Shown piece by piece: positions 1 to 8,772 of a DNA stretch of 64,000 bases (position 1 is its first letter; each line of letters opens with the position of its first letter). Under the pieces are notes generated by a model. The model had not been told where the DNA came from. It was given only the letters and a program-made list of their open reading frames with translations, and ran no database searches. The stretch is taken from assembly GCA_016713675.1 (NCBI GenBank), contig JADJOS010000004.1, positions 654,904 to 718,903 on the forward strand, given 5' to 3'. Both the position numbers and the translations under genes were made by a program. This stretch comes from Acidobacteriota bacterium. GTDB taxonomy: Bacteria; Acidobacteriota; Blastocatellia; Pyrinomonadales; Pyrinomonadaceae.

Positions 1-861
1 GTCGATGGCCTTTACCGCACTTGTACGCGTTAAGATGACCCAACTGCCCGGCGTCGCGGCCCGCGTTACAGAACCCGAACTGTCGGCGTCCAGTCGCTGC
101 CAGGTAACAAATTTCTTGTTATTCTGCTGGAAAAATACAATATCGCTCGGCACTGATAACTCGACCTGACGGCCGAACAACCATCCCGCCGGAGCAGGCG
201 AAACAGACGGGTCAAGCCGCACCTGGTACCAGATATCGTATTTTTCTTGAATATTCTCCGGCTCGCCGGCTTCTTTGGCAGATTCGATCTCGTCGTTCTT
301 CGATTTCTTGCTCGATTTTTGTGTGCCTTTCGGGGCGTCGTCTACATCGGGGGCTTCCTGCTTAGGAACAAATTTCCAGGCCATTATATCGAAGGTTGAA
401 CCGTTTGCGAGCTTGAACAGCACGTTTTCAGGCGTCATATCAGGAGCCATTCGCAAATTCGAAGCACTTCGGATCACCCCCGCCGCTTGCGGAGACTGGT
501 TTTGAAATTCTTCGGCAAGTTTCCTCGACTTGGTAAGCGTGTCACTCGTAATAACATTCTGAGCCTCGATCCATCCTTCGGTTGCAGCTTCGTCACGCGC
601 TCGGACCCGATACCAAGGCACTTTTTCATACTCAAATTGATCAAGTACGTCCAACGTTTCGCCGCGCTTGACTTCCAGAAGGTCGGCAGCGACGACTGAA
701 TAGGACGTGCGGATCTGAGCTGTCTTTGCGATGACCGTTGCCGTATCGTTCGTTCCGAGTGCACCGGTAATGCCGCTGACCGACTGGTCGATCCATGTGC
801 AGCCCGCGCTAAAAATTGCCGCACACAGTACAAATGTAACTAAAATGAACTTTGCTCTCAT
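1..861 (-). CDS. SH3-domain lipoprotein (3' end beyond window)
   Basis: The minus-strand frame is open from an ATG at 861 to the window edge (287 codons, no stop), so the C-terminus is missing. The N-terminus is a lipoprotein signal peptide with a lipobox ending Ser-Ala-Gly-Cys at about residue 15, so export and lipid anchoring are expected. Two stretches look like bacterial SH3 domains: around residues 45-95 (an Ile-Arg-Thr start, Trp-Tyr-Arg-Val, Gly-Trp-Ile) and around 130-215 (Ser-Asn-Leu-Arg, Trp-Tyr-Gln-Val, Gly-Trp-Leu-Phe). Between them lies a Lys/Glu-rich linker. The ATG overlaps the stop of the upstream peptidase gene by 4 bases (ATGA), so the two are probably translationally coupled. 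SH3b domains often bind cell-wall peptides; the ligand here is unknown. Confidence 0.72.
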   Translation of the reverse strand, partial: MRAKFILVTFVLCAAIFSAGCTWIDQSVSGITGALGTNDTATVIAKTAQIRTSYSVVAADLLEVKRGETLDVLDQFEYEKVPWYRVRARDEAATEGWIEAQNVITSDTLTKSRKLAEEFQNQSPQAAGVIRSASNLRMAPDMTPENVLFKLANGSTFDIMAWKFVPKQEAPDVDDAPKGTQKSSKKSKNDEIESAKEAGEPENIQEKYDIWYQVRLDPSVSPAPAGWLFGRQVELSVPSDIVFFQQNNKKFVTWQRLDADSSGSVTRAATPGSWVILTRTSAVKAID

Positions 862-2333
862 TTCGAAATATTAGCCAACTTTCGCCATGTATTATAACCC
901 AATTTATCTAACAAATCTTTCTGTCGCGAATTCAAATTAGCGGCTACCGCCAGGATCGTAACGGCGTTCTGGTTACGCACCTCAATACCGGCGGCACGAA
1001 AATGAACGTCAGCTGCAGCCTTTTCCCCGCCCTTTATGTAACGATCGACGATCGGCTTTAGTTCGGGATATGAGCCGAACACGGCGAGAACGGCATCGTT
1101 CCCGTCCATTCGAACATTTGATCCATGATGCTTTTGATAGATCTCCCGCAAGATATTTTCGATCGACCGCTTACCTTTGGACCTTTCTAAAATCACCAGA
1201 TCGCATAAAAATGCCGCCGCCATACCTCGAGCATATACTGTCGAATTCGCACCGCCAAACCTGTTTTTCGACGCATCGATCAGGTTAACACCGTTTGAAT
1301 GCATCCTGTCTGCCGCAAGGGCTCGCCCAAGAGTATCCAGAAAGTCGTCAAACCTGATCCGATTTGACGCAACGCCAATTTTCAGCGACTGATATAATGC
1401 AAATCCTTCGTAAAACCAATCGTAATTCCCGCTTAGGTTCACGCCATTTGGTATCCAAAGATGAAACATCTCATGCCGTAGCTGCTCATGCATGCGTTGC
1501 CTCGATTGCGTGTCGAACGGCATGTCCGAGGAGACGATCGTGATATTTGCCCCACGCGTTTCGGCCTCCCATTCACCAGTTCCGACGGCAATGGGAAACT
1601 TCATGAATGCGATGTTTGTTTCGTCCTGCAGGTACGAATCGAAGAGTGTCCGGTATTGGCTGAATATCTCTTTGGCCGATTCGATCGCCTCGGATCGGGT
1701 AAAATTCCACTTACCGTCCAATGCGAGCGACAGCTTAGGTGCGGCGGAGCCAACCCCGGTGTGAACCAATTCTTCGCCAACGTAGATGACCGTTGTCGCG
1801 ACATTAGCCGAAGCAAAATCGTTTCCCGCTGTGCGGCGATTGCCCGACACTGCCCGCCAACCTTCCGGCAATTCAACTTCGATCTCCGCCGTCGCCTTGT
1901 TTTCTTTGTCGGCAAACTTTGGCAGCATGTCGTCGAGCATAAAGACTCCGTTTCTAGCCGTTATCCACGAGATATGCGCCGAGGCCGAGCGTGAGGGCGA
2001 CGGAGAAAGGTCGATCTTGTAGTTCCACGACCAAAAATCGGCGTTCGCTACATATTCGCCTGCGATAAACTTCTTGTAGGTCACTGCGTTCCCGGCCTGG
2101 TCGAACAAATTTACGTCGGAAATTCTTTCTCCAAGTTTATCTGTCCCAGCTGCACGAAACAGAAATGATAGATTCCGTCGTCCTACAGGATTTTTGCCAT
2201 TTACGACAACGATGGATGACAATTTTGGCTCGGCTTTTATTGTCGCTTTGAAATACTGTGCATTTCCAAATGTAAAGAATTGTAAAATCAACCCAAACGC
2301 GGCCAAAATACGCCGAATCAGGGTCATTTTCAT
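858..2333 (-). CDS. M61-like zinc aminopeptidase, secreted
   Basis: A putative gluzincin peptidase. The zinc motif is visible as HEMFHLW (HExxH) followed about 20 residues later by a Tyr-Glu-Gly-Phe-Ala glutamate, the arrangement of family M61 glycyl aminopeptidases. A hydrophobic segment ending Gly-Asn-Ala-Gln suggests a Sec signal peptide, so it acts outside the cytoplasm. The frame is open to an ATG at 2384, but a GAGG Shine-Dalgarno sits about 9 bases before the ATG at 2333, directly ahead of the signal peptide, so I prefer that start. The C-terminal PDZ domain common in M61 is not evident. It forms a two-gene unit with the SH3 lipoprotein (4-base overlap) and is divergent from purH. Confidence 0.8.
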   Translation of the reverse strand: MKMTLIRRILAAFGLILQFFTFGNAQYFKATIKAEPKLSSIVVVNGKNPVGRRNLSFLFRAAGTDKLGERISDVNLFDQAGNAVTYKKFIAGEYVANADFWSWNYKIDLSPSPSRSASAHISWITARNGVFMLDDMLPKFADKENKATAEIEVELPEGWRAVSGNRRTAGNDFASANVATTVIYVGEELVHTGVGSAAPKLSLALDGKWNFTRSEAIESAKEIFSQYRTLFDSYLQDETNIAFMKFPIAVGTGEWEAETRGANITIVSSDMPFDTQSRQRMHEQLRHEMFHLWIPNGVNLSGNYDWFYEGFALYQSLKIGVASNRIRFDDFLDTLGRALAADRMHSNGVNLIDASKNRFGGANSTVYARGMAAAFLCDLVILERSKGKRSIENILREIYQKHHGSNVRMDGNDAVLAVFGSYPELKPIVDRYIKGGEKAAADVHFRAAGIEVRNQNAVTILAVAANLNSRQKDLLDKLGYNTWRKLANISK

Positions 2334-2415
2334 TGACATCGTCCTCGCGGGAAACTTAAAATTGATTTTCTTTTGAATAGGCATCCGGATTCACCGTCTT
2401 AGGATAAGTAATTTT

Positions 2416-2493
2416 ATGAGTCTTATCAAAGTAATAATTTTTGCACTCGTCCTGGTATTCAGCCTTTTGTTTTTGGGAAGGTTGTTCTTCTAG
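2416..2493 (+). CDS. 25-residue hydrophobic leader or small membrane peptide
   Basis: ATG at 2416 starts 25 codons ending TAG, with an AGGA Shine-Dalgarno at 2401-2404, about 11 bases upstream. The product is nearly all hydrophobic (Ile, Phe, Leu, Val) with one Lys and one Arg, so it would be a single membrane helix. Its stop codon lies 4 bases before a segment that can pair with the loop side of the terminator at 2570-2598. That arrangement resembles a transcription-attenuation leader for purH, but it could equally be an independent small membrane protein with its own terminator. No homologue is recognised. Confidence 0.4.
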   Translation: MSLIKVIIFALVLVFSLLFLGRLFF

Positions 2494-2569
2494 TCGACTG
2501 GCTGAGATCAATGATCTTCCTGCTGTTTTCGATCAACGCTGTATACGCGTCTGAAAATTTTCCAAGTAC

Positions 2570-2598
2570 AAAAAGCGGTCAGCCAGACCGCTTTTTTT
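2570..2598 (+). terminator. Intrinsic terminator upstream of purH (possible attenuator)
   Basis: A six-base-pair GC-rich stem (GCGGTC / GACCGC) with loop AGCCA is followed by seven T on the plus strand and preceded by five A. It ends 42 bases before the purH start, so anything transcribed from the leader would stop here unless the stem is prevented from forming. The segment 2498-2505 (CTGGCTGA) is exactly complementary to 2579-2586 in this hairpin and could act as an antiterminator. Confidence 0.7.
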
Positions 2599-2640
2599 GT
2601 GGTTTAGGGTACAAACCTTTGTTTGATACTCTTTAGGCAT

Positions 2641-4341
2641 ATGACCGAATTACGAAAAATCGCCCGAGCCCTTATTAGCGTTTCCGATAAAACAGGCCTC
2701 GCCGAGTTTGCCAAACATCTCGCCGAACACAATGTCGAGATCATATCGACCGGCGGCACCGCAAAATTCCTGCGCGAAAACGGCCTCAATGTAACTGATG
2801 TGTCCGATGTCACCGGCTTTCCAGAAATGATGGACGGCCGTGTAAAGACGCTGCATCCAAAGATCCACGGCGCATTTCTGGCCCTTCGCGACAACCCCGA
2901 ACATATTGCTTCGATGAATGAGCACGCGATCAAGCCTATCGATCTGGTCGTTGTAAATCTCTATCCATTCGAAGCCACGATCGCCAAAGGTGACGTGAAT
3001 CTCGAAGAAGCCGTCGAGAACATCGACATCGGCGGCCCGGCGATGATCCGATCGGCATCAAAAAACTGGCGGGACGTTGCCGTTGTCACCGACCCCCGAC
3101 TTTACGACGAGATCAAGGATGAGTTGAACGATCAAGCAGGCTCACTGTCGCTCGAAACGCGCCAAAGGCTTGCAGCACTCGCATATACACGAACGGCAAG
3201 CTACGACCTGGCGATCTCAACTTATCTTGCTCGCCAATTGTCGAACGAAGATCTTGAACGCCTCGAGCCAATTAACCCGCTCGGCCATCTGTCATTTTTC
3301 GAGGCCGGCGAGGACGACTTAGAACTGGAAACCACAGCCACCGCAGAACCGGCCGCGGATGTGCAGCTACCCGCGTATCAAATAATTGAGCTTGCCAAGG
3401 TCACTGATCTCCGATACGGCGAAAACCCGCACCAGCGTGCCGCGCTCTACGACGATGGATCAGACGGCGGCATCGCCGGAGCTGAACAGCTCCATGGCAA
3501 GGAGATGTCATTCAATAACTACGTCGATGCAGAAGCCGCGTGGAAATTGGTCCGGGACTTCGACGAGCTCGCAGTTGCGATCATCAAACATACAAATCCG
3601 TCGGGTGTCGGCACCGGCACGAACAATGTCGAGGCATATAAGCGGGCTCTTGCGACCGACCCTGTTTCCGCATTCGGCGGCATTGTCGCGTTCAATCGAA
3701 AGGTTGAAGCCGCGGTGGCGGCTTCGGTGATCGAAGTATTTTCTGAGGTAATTGTCGCTCCCGATTTCGACGAAGAAGCAATTGAAATCTTTAGATCCAA
3801 GAAGAATCTGAGAGTACTCAAGGTCGCATCGACCGCTGACATATCTCAAATCTCGAATTTCCGACCCGGAATTTCAGATCTGGAATACAAACAGATCTCC
3901 GGCGGATTCCTCGTCCAGGACCAAGACGTCCACCGCCTCGTCTTCTCCGACCTCAACGTCGTAACCAAGCGTCAGCCGTCACCGTCAGAACTCAATTCGA
4001 TGCAGTTAGCATGGACGGTCTGTAAACACGTCAAATCGAACGCGATCGTCTTTGCCAACGAAAATCATACGCTTGGCGTCGGAGCCGGCCAGATGAATCG
4101 TGTCGATTCAGTCCGTATCGCTGCGATGCGTGCCGAGCGTTTCGATCTTGATCTCAAAGGCTCAGCGGTCGCCTCGGACGCGTTCTTTCCGTTCCGCGAC
4201 AACGTCGATGAAGCGGCCCGTTTCGGCGTGACCGCGATCATTCAGCCCGGCGGATCGATCAAAGACAACGAATCGATCGCCGCCGCGGACGAACACGAAA
4301 TTGCGATGGCCTTCACCGGCGTTCGCCATTTCAAACATTGA
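2641..4341 (+). CDS. purH: Bifunctional AICAR transformylase / IMP cyclohydrolase
   Basis: PurH catalyses the last two steps of IMP synthesis: formylation of AICAR with 10-formyl-THF, then ring closure. The N-terminal MGS-like cyclohydrolase domain shows Ile-Ser-Thr-Gly-Gly-Thr and Gly-Arg-Val-Lys-Thr-Leu-His-Pro; the transformylase domain shows Arg-Tyr-Gly-Glu-Asn-Pro-His-Gln, Lys-His-x-Asn-Pro-Ser-Gly, and a C-terminal Gln-Pro-Gly-Gly-Ser. I chose the ATG at 2641 because the family begins near Arg-Ala-Leu-Ile-Ser-Val-Ser-Asp-Lys; an in-frame ATG at 2623 would add six residues. At 566 residues it is longer than the usual 510-530. The extra lies in an acidic Ala/Thr-rich linker (about residues 220-250) and a Ser/Ile-rich insert near 405. 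A terminator just upstream suggests regulation in the leader. Confidence 0.97.
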   Translation: MTELRKIARALISVSDKTGLAEFAKHLAEHNVEIISTGGTAKFLRENGLNVTDVSDVTGFPEMMDGRVKTLHPKIHGAFLALRDNPEHIASMNEHAIKPIDLVVVNLYPFEATIAKGDVNLEEAVENIDIGGPAMIRSASKNWRDVAVVTDPRLYDEIKDELNDQAGSLSLETRQRLAALAYTRTASYDLAISTYLARQLSNEDLERLEPINPLGHLSFFEAGEDDLELETTATAEPAADVQLPAYQIIELAKVTDLRYGENPHQRAALYDDGSDGGIAGAEQLHGKEMSFNNYVDAEAAWKLVRDFDELAVAIIKHTNPSGVGTGTNNVEAYKRALATDPVSAFGGIVAFNRKVEAAVAASVIEVFSEVIVAPDFDEEAIEIFRSKKNLRVLKVASTADISQISNFRPGISDLEYKQISGGFLVQDQDVHRLVFSDLNVVTKRQPSPSELNSMQLAWTVCKHVKSNAIVFANENHTLGVGAGQMNRVDSVRIAAMRAERFDLDLKGSAVASDAFFPFRDNVDEAARFGVTAIIQPGGSIKDNESIAAADEHEIAMAFTGVRHFKH

Positions 4342-4355
4342 CGCCGCTTTTTTTC

Positions 4356-4384
4356 TTGACAACATGTGGTAGTAGTGTTAAAAC
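4356..4384 (+). promoter_or_regulatory. Sigma-70-like promoter for the DUF4440 lipoprotein
   Basis: A perfect TTGACA at 4356-4361 is followed after 17 bases by TAAAAC at 4379-4384 (four of six consensus positions). It sits between the purH stop and the next gene, about 108 bases before its ATG, giving a leader of roughly 100 bases. Supported by spacing and motif match only. Confidence 0.5.
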
Positions 4385-4492
4385 TATACCCAATTAGGAC
4401 GACTAGAGGAACGCTCGATTGGTTTTTGCATATTCGAAAACCCCTCGGGCTTTTGTGTTTTGGTTTCGTAGTTTTCAATAGGAGATAACAAT

Positions 4493-5518
4493 ATGAAAAA
4501 GATCACGACCTTAGTTTTGACCGCGGCCGCCTCGGTGGTCTTCGCCGCTTGCGGTGCACCTGCCAACAATGCTCCCGCAAATAATACCAATACGAACACT
4601 GCCAAACCGACCGCTGCTGCTCCGACGGCCGAGGTGCTTTTTGCGATGGACAAGCAGGCCAATGAGGCTTGGATAAAGGGCGATAAGGCGTATTTTGAAA
4701 ACTTTCTTTCGGAGAAGTTCGTCTCGTTCGAACGCGGTGGACGAATGAGCAGACCGGAATTGCTCGCGATGATCGGTTCATTCAAGTGCGACGTAAAGAC
4801 CTGGAATCTCGAAGATCCGCAGATGGCAATGATCGACGCCGACACCTATGTTATGAGCTACAAAGGCACATTTGATGGAAGCTGTACCGGACCGGACGGC
4901 AAGGCAGAAAAGCTGCCGAGCCCTGTTCGCTCTGCCAGCATTTACGTCCGCGATGGCGACAAATGGAAAGGAGCTTTCCACAGCGAGACCATGATCATCG
5001 ATCCTAAAGCTCCGCCTGCGGCACCGGCAAAACCGGAGCCGAAAAAAGAGGAACCAAAGAAAGACGAAAAGCCGGCCGCACCTGCTGCGGCTTCGCCCGC
5101 TACTCCGGCTGCAACATCGGCACCTGCAAAGCCGACGCCCGGCCCGAATACCGACGCACTCGTCAAGGCACACACTGCCGGATGGGAAGCTTTCAAGGCC
5201 AAGGACGCAAAGAAATTTGATGAGATGCTAACCGCAAATGCATCGATCGTCGATCCGCTCGGCAATTGGATTTCCGGTAAAGCGAACGTCATCAAGCATT
5301 GGACCGAGACGATGAAATGCGAGGGCATCACCAAGGTTAGCGTAACCGAGGGCTTTGCTACGGCGATCTCACCGACCGTCGAGATCCTTACGCTCAAAGG
5401 CTCAGCTGACGGCACCTGCGACGGCCAAAAGAACGGAGCTCTCTATCAATCCGCTGTTTATGTAAAAGAAGGCGAGACATGGAAACTGGCATTCATGTTC
5501 GAATCACCGGCAATGTAG
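4493..5518 (+). CDS. Lipoprotein with two NTF2-like (DUF4440/SnoaL) domains
   Basis: The signal peptide ends in a lipobox (Val-Phe-Ala-Ala-Cys, Cys at about residue 19), so this is an anchored lipoprotein. After an Asn/Pro/Ala-rich linker comes a first alpha+beta domain (about residues 48-170) and, after a charged Pro/Ala/Lys linker (about 170-220), a second copy (about 222-341). Both share the order: Ala-Trp/Trp-Glu helix, a Leu-x-x-Asn/Phe segment, a conserved Trp-Lys strand, and a 'Gly-x-Cys' turn, as in NTF2-like DUF4440/SnoaL folds. A good GGAG Shine-Dalgarno precedes the ATG. Catalytic function is not evident; such domains bind small ligands. It has its own promoter and a strong terminator. 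Confidence 0.8.
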   Translation: MKKITTLVLTAAASVVFAACGAPANNAPANNTNTNTAKPTAAAPTAEVLFAMDKQANEAWIKGDKAYFENFLSEKFVSFERGGRMSRPELLAMIGSFKCDVKTWNLEDPQMAMIDADTYVMSYKGTFDGSCTGPDGKAEKLPSPVRSASIYVRDGDKWKGAFHSETMIIDPKAPPAAPAKPEPKKEEPKKDEKPAAPAAASPATPAATSAPAKPTPGPNTDALVKAHTAGWEAFKAKDAKKFDEMLTANASIVDPLGNWISGKANVIKHWTETMKCEGITKVSVTEGFATAISPTVEILTLKGSADGTCDGQKNGALYQSAVYVKEGETWKLAFMFESPAM

Positions 5519-5538
5519 GAAGGTTGATAAATTGCCCA

Positions 5539-5570
5539 AACAAGGGAGCCGTTCGATCGGCTCCCTTGTT
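5539..5570. terminator. Bidirectional terminator between convergent genes
   Basis: A perfect 13-bp stem (AACAAGGGAGCCG / CGGCTCCCTTGTT) with a six-base loop lies between the DUF4440 lipoprotein stop (5518) and the comEC stop (5583). Its symmetric A/T flanks allow it to serve either convergent transcript. Confidence 0.75.
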
Positions 5571-5582
5571 GTTGAAAAAGTG

Positions 5583-8345
5583 CTATTCGGAGAGAAACCT
5601 CTTCACTTCGAGGTCGACCCCGTTCGTCGAAACCGATATCGTCCCTCGCTCACCGGTCACCAACACTTGAGCTCCGCCAGCTTTCCAACGGCCAACAACA
5701 TCCGCGTGTGGATGCCCAAAAGGTGATGTCCGCCCGACCGAGACGACTGCATAGTTTGCCCGAACCGTATCGATAAATGACTGTGTCGAAGATGTCCGGC
5801 TGCCGTGATGCGGCACTTTTACAAGATCGGCAGAAAGGTCGGCGGCGGTCAATGCAGATTCGGCAATGTGTTCGATGTCGCCGGTCAACAGGAATTTGCG
5901 GTTTCCAAAAATAATACGTAAGACGACCGAGTTGTTATTTTCCGATCTCAAATTCGATTCGTCTGCCTCGGGCGGATAGAGCACCTCAACGATCACTTCG
6001 CCAAAATGCAATACATCGCCGCGATAGATATTTGTCGCTGAGATTCCACGCCGACGCAAAACATCTGCGAGCTCCGCATGGTCCGGATCCTCGGCCGACA
6101 TACGGCCAAAAATTGCTGAGCCTATTGCAAAGTTTTTAGCCACATCGGTCAATCCCTGAATATGATCGGCATCCGCGTGTGTTGCCAGGATATGATCGAT
6201 CCGCGAAAATCCCCGATGCCACAAATATTCCGAAACCACCGCCTCGCCAATGTCGCGAACATCTCGAACGAAAGGCTCTTCGCCGTCATCGTCCGATCTA
6301 TAATTCATCTTCCCGCCGCCGTCAACCAGCAGTGTTCGTCCGTCCGGAAACGTCACCAACGCAGCATCGCCCTGCCCGACATCCAGAAAATCAACATGCA
6401 ATCGCCCATCCGCCGTCGGCGAACTAAATGGATGAAATACGATGGCGAAGGATAATACTACAAACGCCGCGAACGCTGGGACCAGAAGTCGGCGGCCAAG
6501 GATCCGCGAGTCAGCCTTTAACTCGAACGGCTTCCACCGGCTGAGCAAGACCGCCAAAAAGATAATCGGCACAAAGTACAAAAAGTAAACGAAAGCTCCC
6601 GCAGCCGAATATGCCGGCAGCCGAAAACTGGCCCAGCCGTTATCCGAAAACATTCGCGGCAATGCGAGCATCAACCAGTCCGATATCTCCGCGGCCGCAA
6701 AGAATGGACGAGCCAACGCATCGCCGAAATAACTGATCACCGCACCGATCACCGCCGCAAAACTCTCGATAGCGATGAACACACCGACCCACAAGTTCAA
6801 CACGACCGATGCGATCGAAACACGATGAAAATAGACAACTGTCAGCGGCAGCATCCAGATCTGCACGATCAGCGACACCAAAATTCCCTCAAACAAATAC
6901 CTGATCGCACGCTGACCGCCGCCAATGATCTTACCGGATAAATATGGCGATTTTGAGAGCCTTGCGGTCCAAACATAGCTTTTCGCCTCGATCCGCCACT
7001 CGTCAGAATTCCAATAAAGCGTCTCGCAAAGGCGGGCGAGCCGCTTCGGCACGTCCGGCGGAAAAGGCATCGCCGCCGTCGGCGTCCAGCGTCCGATCTT
7101 TCTCAGCATCTCGATCAGCGGATATGCACATGCCACGATCGCCGCCACACTCACAAACGTTAGTTGAAACGAAGGATCGAACAACTCCGTCGGCCGCCAA
7201 ACCAGAAGCATAAGAGCGCAAACACCGAGCGAATTGAGCAAACTCGATTGCCGGTAGATGACGTGCGAAAACGATATCACCGTGAACATCACCGCCGCCC
7301 GCACTACCGGAACATCCGCACCGACCGCCAGCGTGTACGCCCACAAAACGCCATTCGTCAACACAAACTGTGCTGGGCGATTCCGCGAAACACGCCTAAT
7401 TATCAACAACAGCATTCCGCCAATAAATGTAATATGCAACCCCGAAATGACCAGAATATGAAACGTCCCGCCATCGCGAAACAGGTCTGCCGTTTCTTTG
7501 TCGAGAAAATATTTGTCCCCGAGCAGCGAAGCGATCATCACACCCGCCGCTCGCTGACTCAGGTTCCGCCGAAACGAATCGATCAACTTCTCCCGCTGGT
7601 CATAGACCCAAGCCAGCGGCACAAAGACACTCTCATCCGCCAGGTGCTCGATCAGTAAACCGCTCTTCACCGACCCGCTCGCATCGATCTCGAGCCGGTC
7701 GAGCATCTGCAGCCGCGAGATCACTCCTGGGTTGAGAAAATTATCCTCGCGTTCGAGTTTGGTGGAAACACGGATCCGCGAGCCGTATTTCAGATCTGAC
7801 GGCTTTGGGCCTACCAAAAGACTGGTAGGCTCTGCCGCCGAAATATCAAATTCCGCCTCAGGCGTTTCAGATCCTAATTTTGAAATTTCAAATGGGTTTT
7901 TACCGTTCTGTACAAACAGCCGAACCTTACCGGATACCTTGAGATCTTCGTTTCGAATCCGCAATGTTTCCGCCCGAAAGGTGATAAGATCGCCGTCAAC
8001 CGTCGGCTCTCGGCCCCGGACCATAACACCTTCGATCTCTACAGGCTCGCCGCTCTTGATCGTGCCGTTGTCGTACAGCAAACGCAGTCTATCCGCCGCA
8101 ACACCGCTCTTCTCGATGTTGAGCGATGCCGCTCCGGCAAATGCAAACGCCGTAAATATCAGCAAAGTCGCAAATTGTTGTGTTTTGAAAACGTACGCGA
8201 GAACCGCGAAAACGACCGATGCCCCGACTGCAGCGCGCAAATCGACCCCGGCGAAATTCGCCGTCAATATCCCAACTGCAAAAGCACCAGCGAGCCACAA
8301 CACCGCGTTGCGATTGAAATTGGAAGCTCTACGATCCGTGGGCAT
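5583..8345 (-). CDS. comEC: ComEC/Rec2-family DNA-uptake channel
   Basis: ComEC carries single-stranded DNA across the inner membrane during natural transformation. The order is N-terminal membrane segments with a DUF4131-like OB region (about residues 15-200), the Competence domain with the signature Ser-Gly-Leu-His and many helices (about 250-600), and a C-terminal metallo-beta-lactamase domain (about 660-905) with Thr-His-Ala-Asp-Ala-Asp-His and Pro-His-His-Gly-Ser. The MBL histidines are intact, consistent with a nuclease-competent form. At 920 residues it is longer than many ComEC. A stretch around residues 145-185 is encoded by repeat-like DNA that includes a perfect 8-bp hairpin (7809-7830). 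It starts 9 bases after the comEA stop, so the two form an operon. Confidence 0.95.
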   Translation of the reverse strand: MPTDRRASNFNRNAVLWLAGAFAVGILTANFAGVDLRAAVGASVVFAVLAYVFKTQQFATLLIFTAFAFAGAASLNIEKSGVAADRLRLLYDNGTIKSGEPVEIEGVMVRGREPTVDGDLITFRAETLRIRNEDLKVSGKVRLFVQNGKNPFEISKLGSETPEAEFDISAAEPTSLLVGPKPSDLKYGSRIRVSTKLEREDNFLNPGVISRLQMLDRLEIDASGSVKSGLLIEHLADESVFVPLAWVYDQREKLIDSFRRNLSQRAAGVMIASLLGDKYFLDKETADLFRDGGTFHILVISGLHITFIGGMLLLIIRRVSRNRPAQFVLTNGVLWAYTLAVGADVPVVRAAVMFTVISFSHVIYRQSSLLNSLGVCALMLLVWRPTELFDPSFQLTFVSVAAIVACAYPLIEMLRKIGRWTPTAAMPFPPDVPKRLARLCETLYWNSDEWRIEAKSYVWTARLSKSPYLSGKIIGGGQRAIRYLFEGILVSLIVQIWMLPLTVVYFHRVSIASVVLNLWVGVFIAIESFAAVIGAVISYFGDALARPFFAAAEISDWLMLALPRMFSDNGWASFRLPAYSAAGAFVYFLYFVPIIFLAVLLSRWKPFELKADSRILGRRLLVPAFAAFVVLSFAIVFHPFSSPTADGRLHVDFLDVGQGDAALVTFPDGRTLLVDGGGKMNYRSDDDGEEPFVRDVRDIGEAVVSEYLWHRGFSRIDHILATHADADHIQGLTDVAKNFAIGSAIFGRMSAEDPDHAELADVLRRRGISATNIYRGDVLHFGEVIVEVLYPPEADESNLRSENNNSVVLRIIFGNRKFLLTGDIEHIAESALTAADLSADLVKVPHHGSRTSSTQSFIDTVRANYAVVSVGRTSPFGHPHADVVGRWKAGGAQVLVTGERGTISVSTNGVDLEVKRFLSE

Positions 8346-8354
8346 CGTATATTT

Positions 8355-8672
8355 CTATTCGATTTTTATGTGCGGACGCAAGGCCCCAAACCGCTCTTCG
8401 CTAACACCGCGGATCTGCATCAGATGCTCGACCCGCCGAAACGGTCCGTTGACAGCACGAAACTCCACGATCGCCTCCGCCGTCTTCCGCCCAATGTGCG
8501 GCAATTTTTCGAGATCTTCGACCGATGCGGTGTTTATGTTTATTGCGTTCAGCGACGGTCCAACTGCATTCGCAGAAGAATATTCAACCCGCGTCGAACA
8601 CCCCGCCAGCAAAAGCAACAAAAGCAATATAGGAAATTTAGACTTGCTCACACCCTTTCCGATAACTATCAA
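8355..8672 (-). CDS. comEA: ComEA-like helix-hairpin-helix lipoprotein
   Basis: ComEA is the DNA receptor that passes DNA to ComEC. This 105-residue protein has a signal peptide with lipobox Leu-Leu-Ala-Gly-Cys, a short linker, and a C-terminal double helix-hairpin-helix domain (about residues 42-105) with Ile-Asn-Ile-Asn-Thr-Ala and Leu-Pro-His-Ile-Gly-Arg-Lys-Thr-Ala, both ComEA hallmarks. A GTG at about 8651 is an alternative start that would leave a more typical signal peptide. Together with comEC immediately downstream it supports natural competence; the rest of the uptake machinery is not in this window. Confidence 0.9.
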   Translation of the reverse strand: MIVIGKGVSKSKFPILLLLLLLAGCSTRVEYSSANAVGPSLNAININTASVEDLEKLPHIGRKTAEAIVEFRAVNGPFRRVEHLMQIRGVSEERFGALRPHIKIE

Positions 8673-8740
8673 CTCTTAACTACCAACGATCAACTTTACC
8701 TAACGGTTAGTAGTCAACAGTTGAAAGTTGTTAGTTAGAG
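8662..8740. repeat. Imperfect inverted repeat between ftsK and comEA
   Basis: The sequence alternates AACTATCAACTCTTAACTACC-like and GTTAGTAGTCAACAGTTG-like segments that are imperfectly complementary. It belongs to a class of short low-complexity palindromes that fill many intergenic gaps in this window. It lies just downstream of the ftsK stop and overlaps the 5' end of comEA. Confidence 0.4.
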
Positions 8741-8772
8741 AAACCTATCAAAAAGCTCACCTCAGTTCCCGC

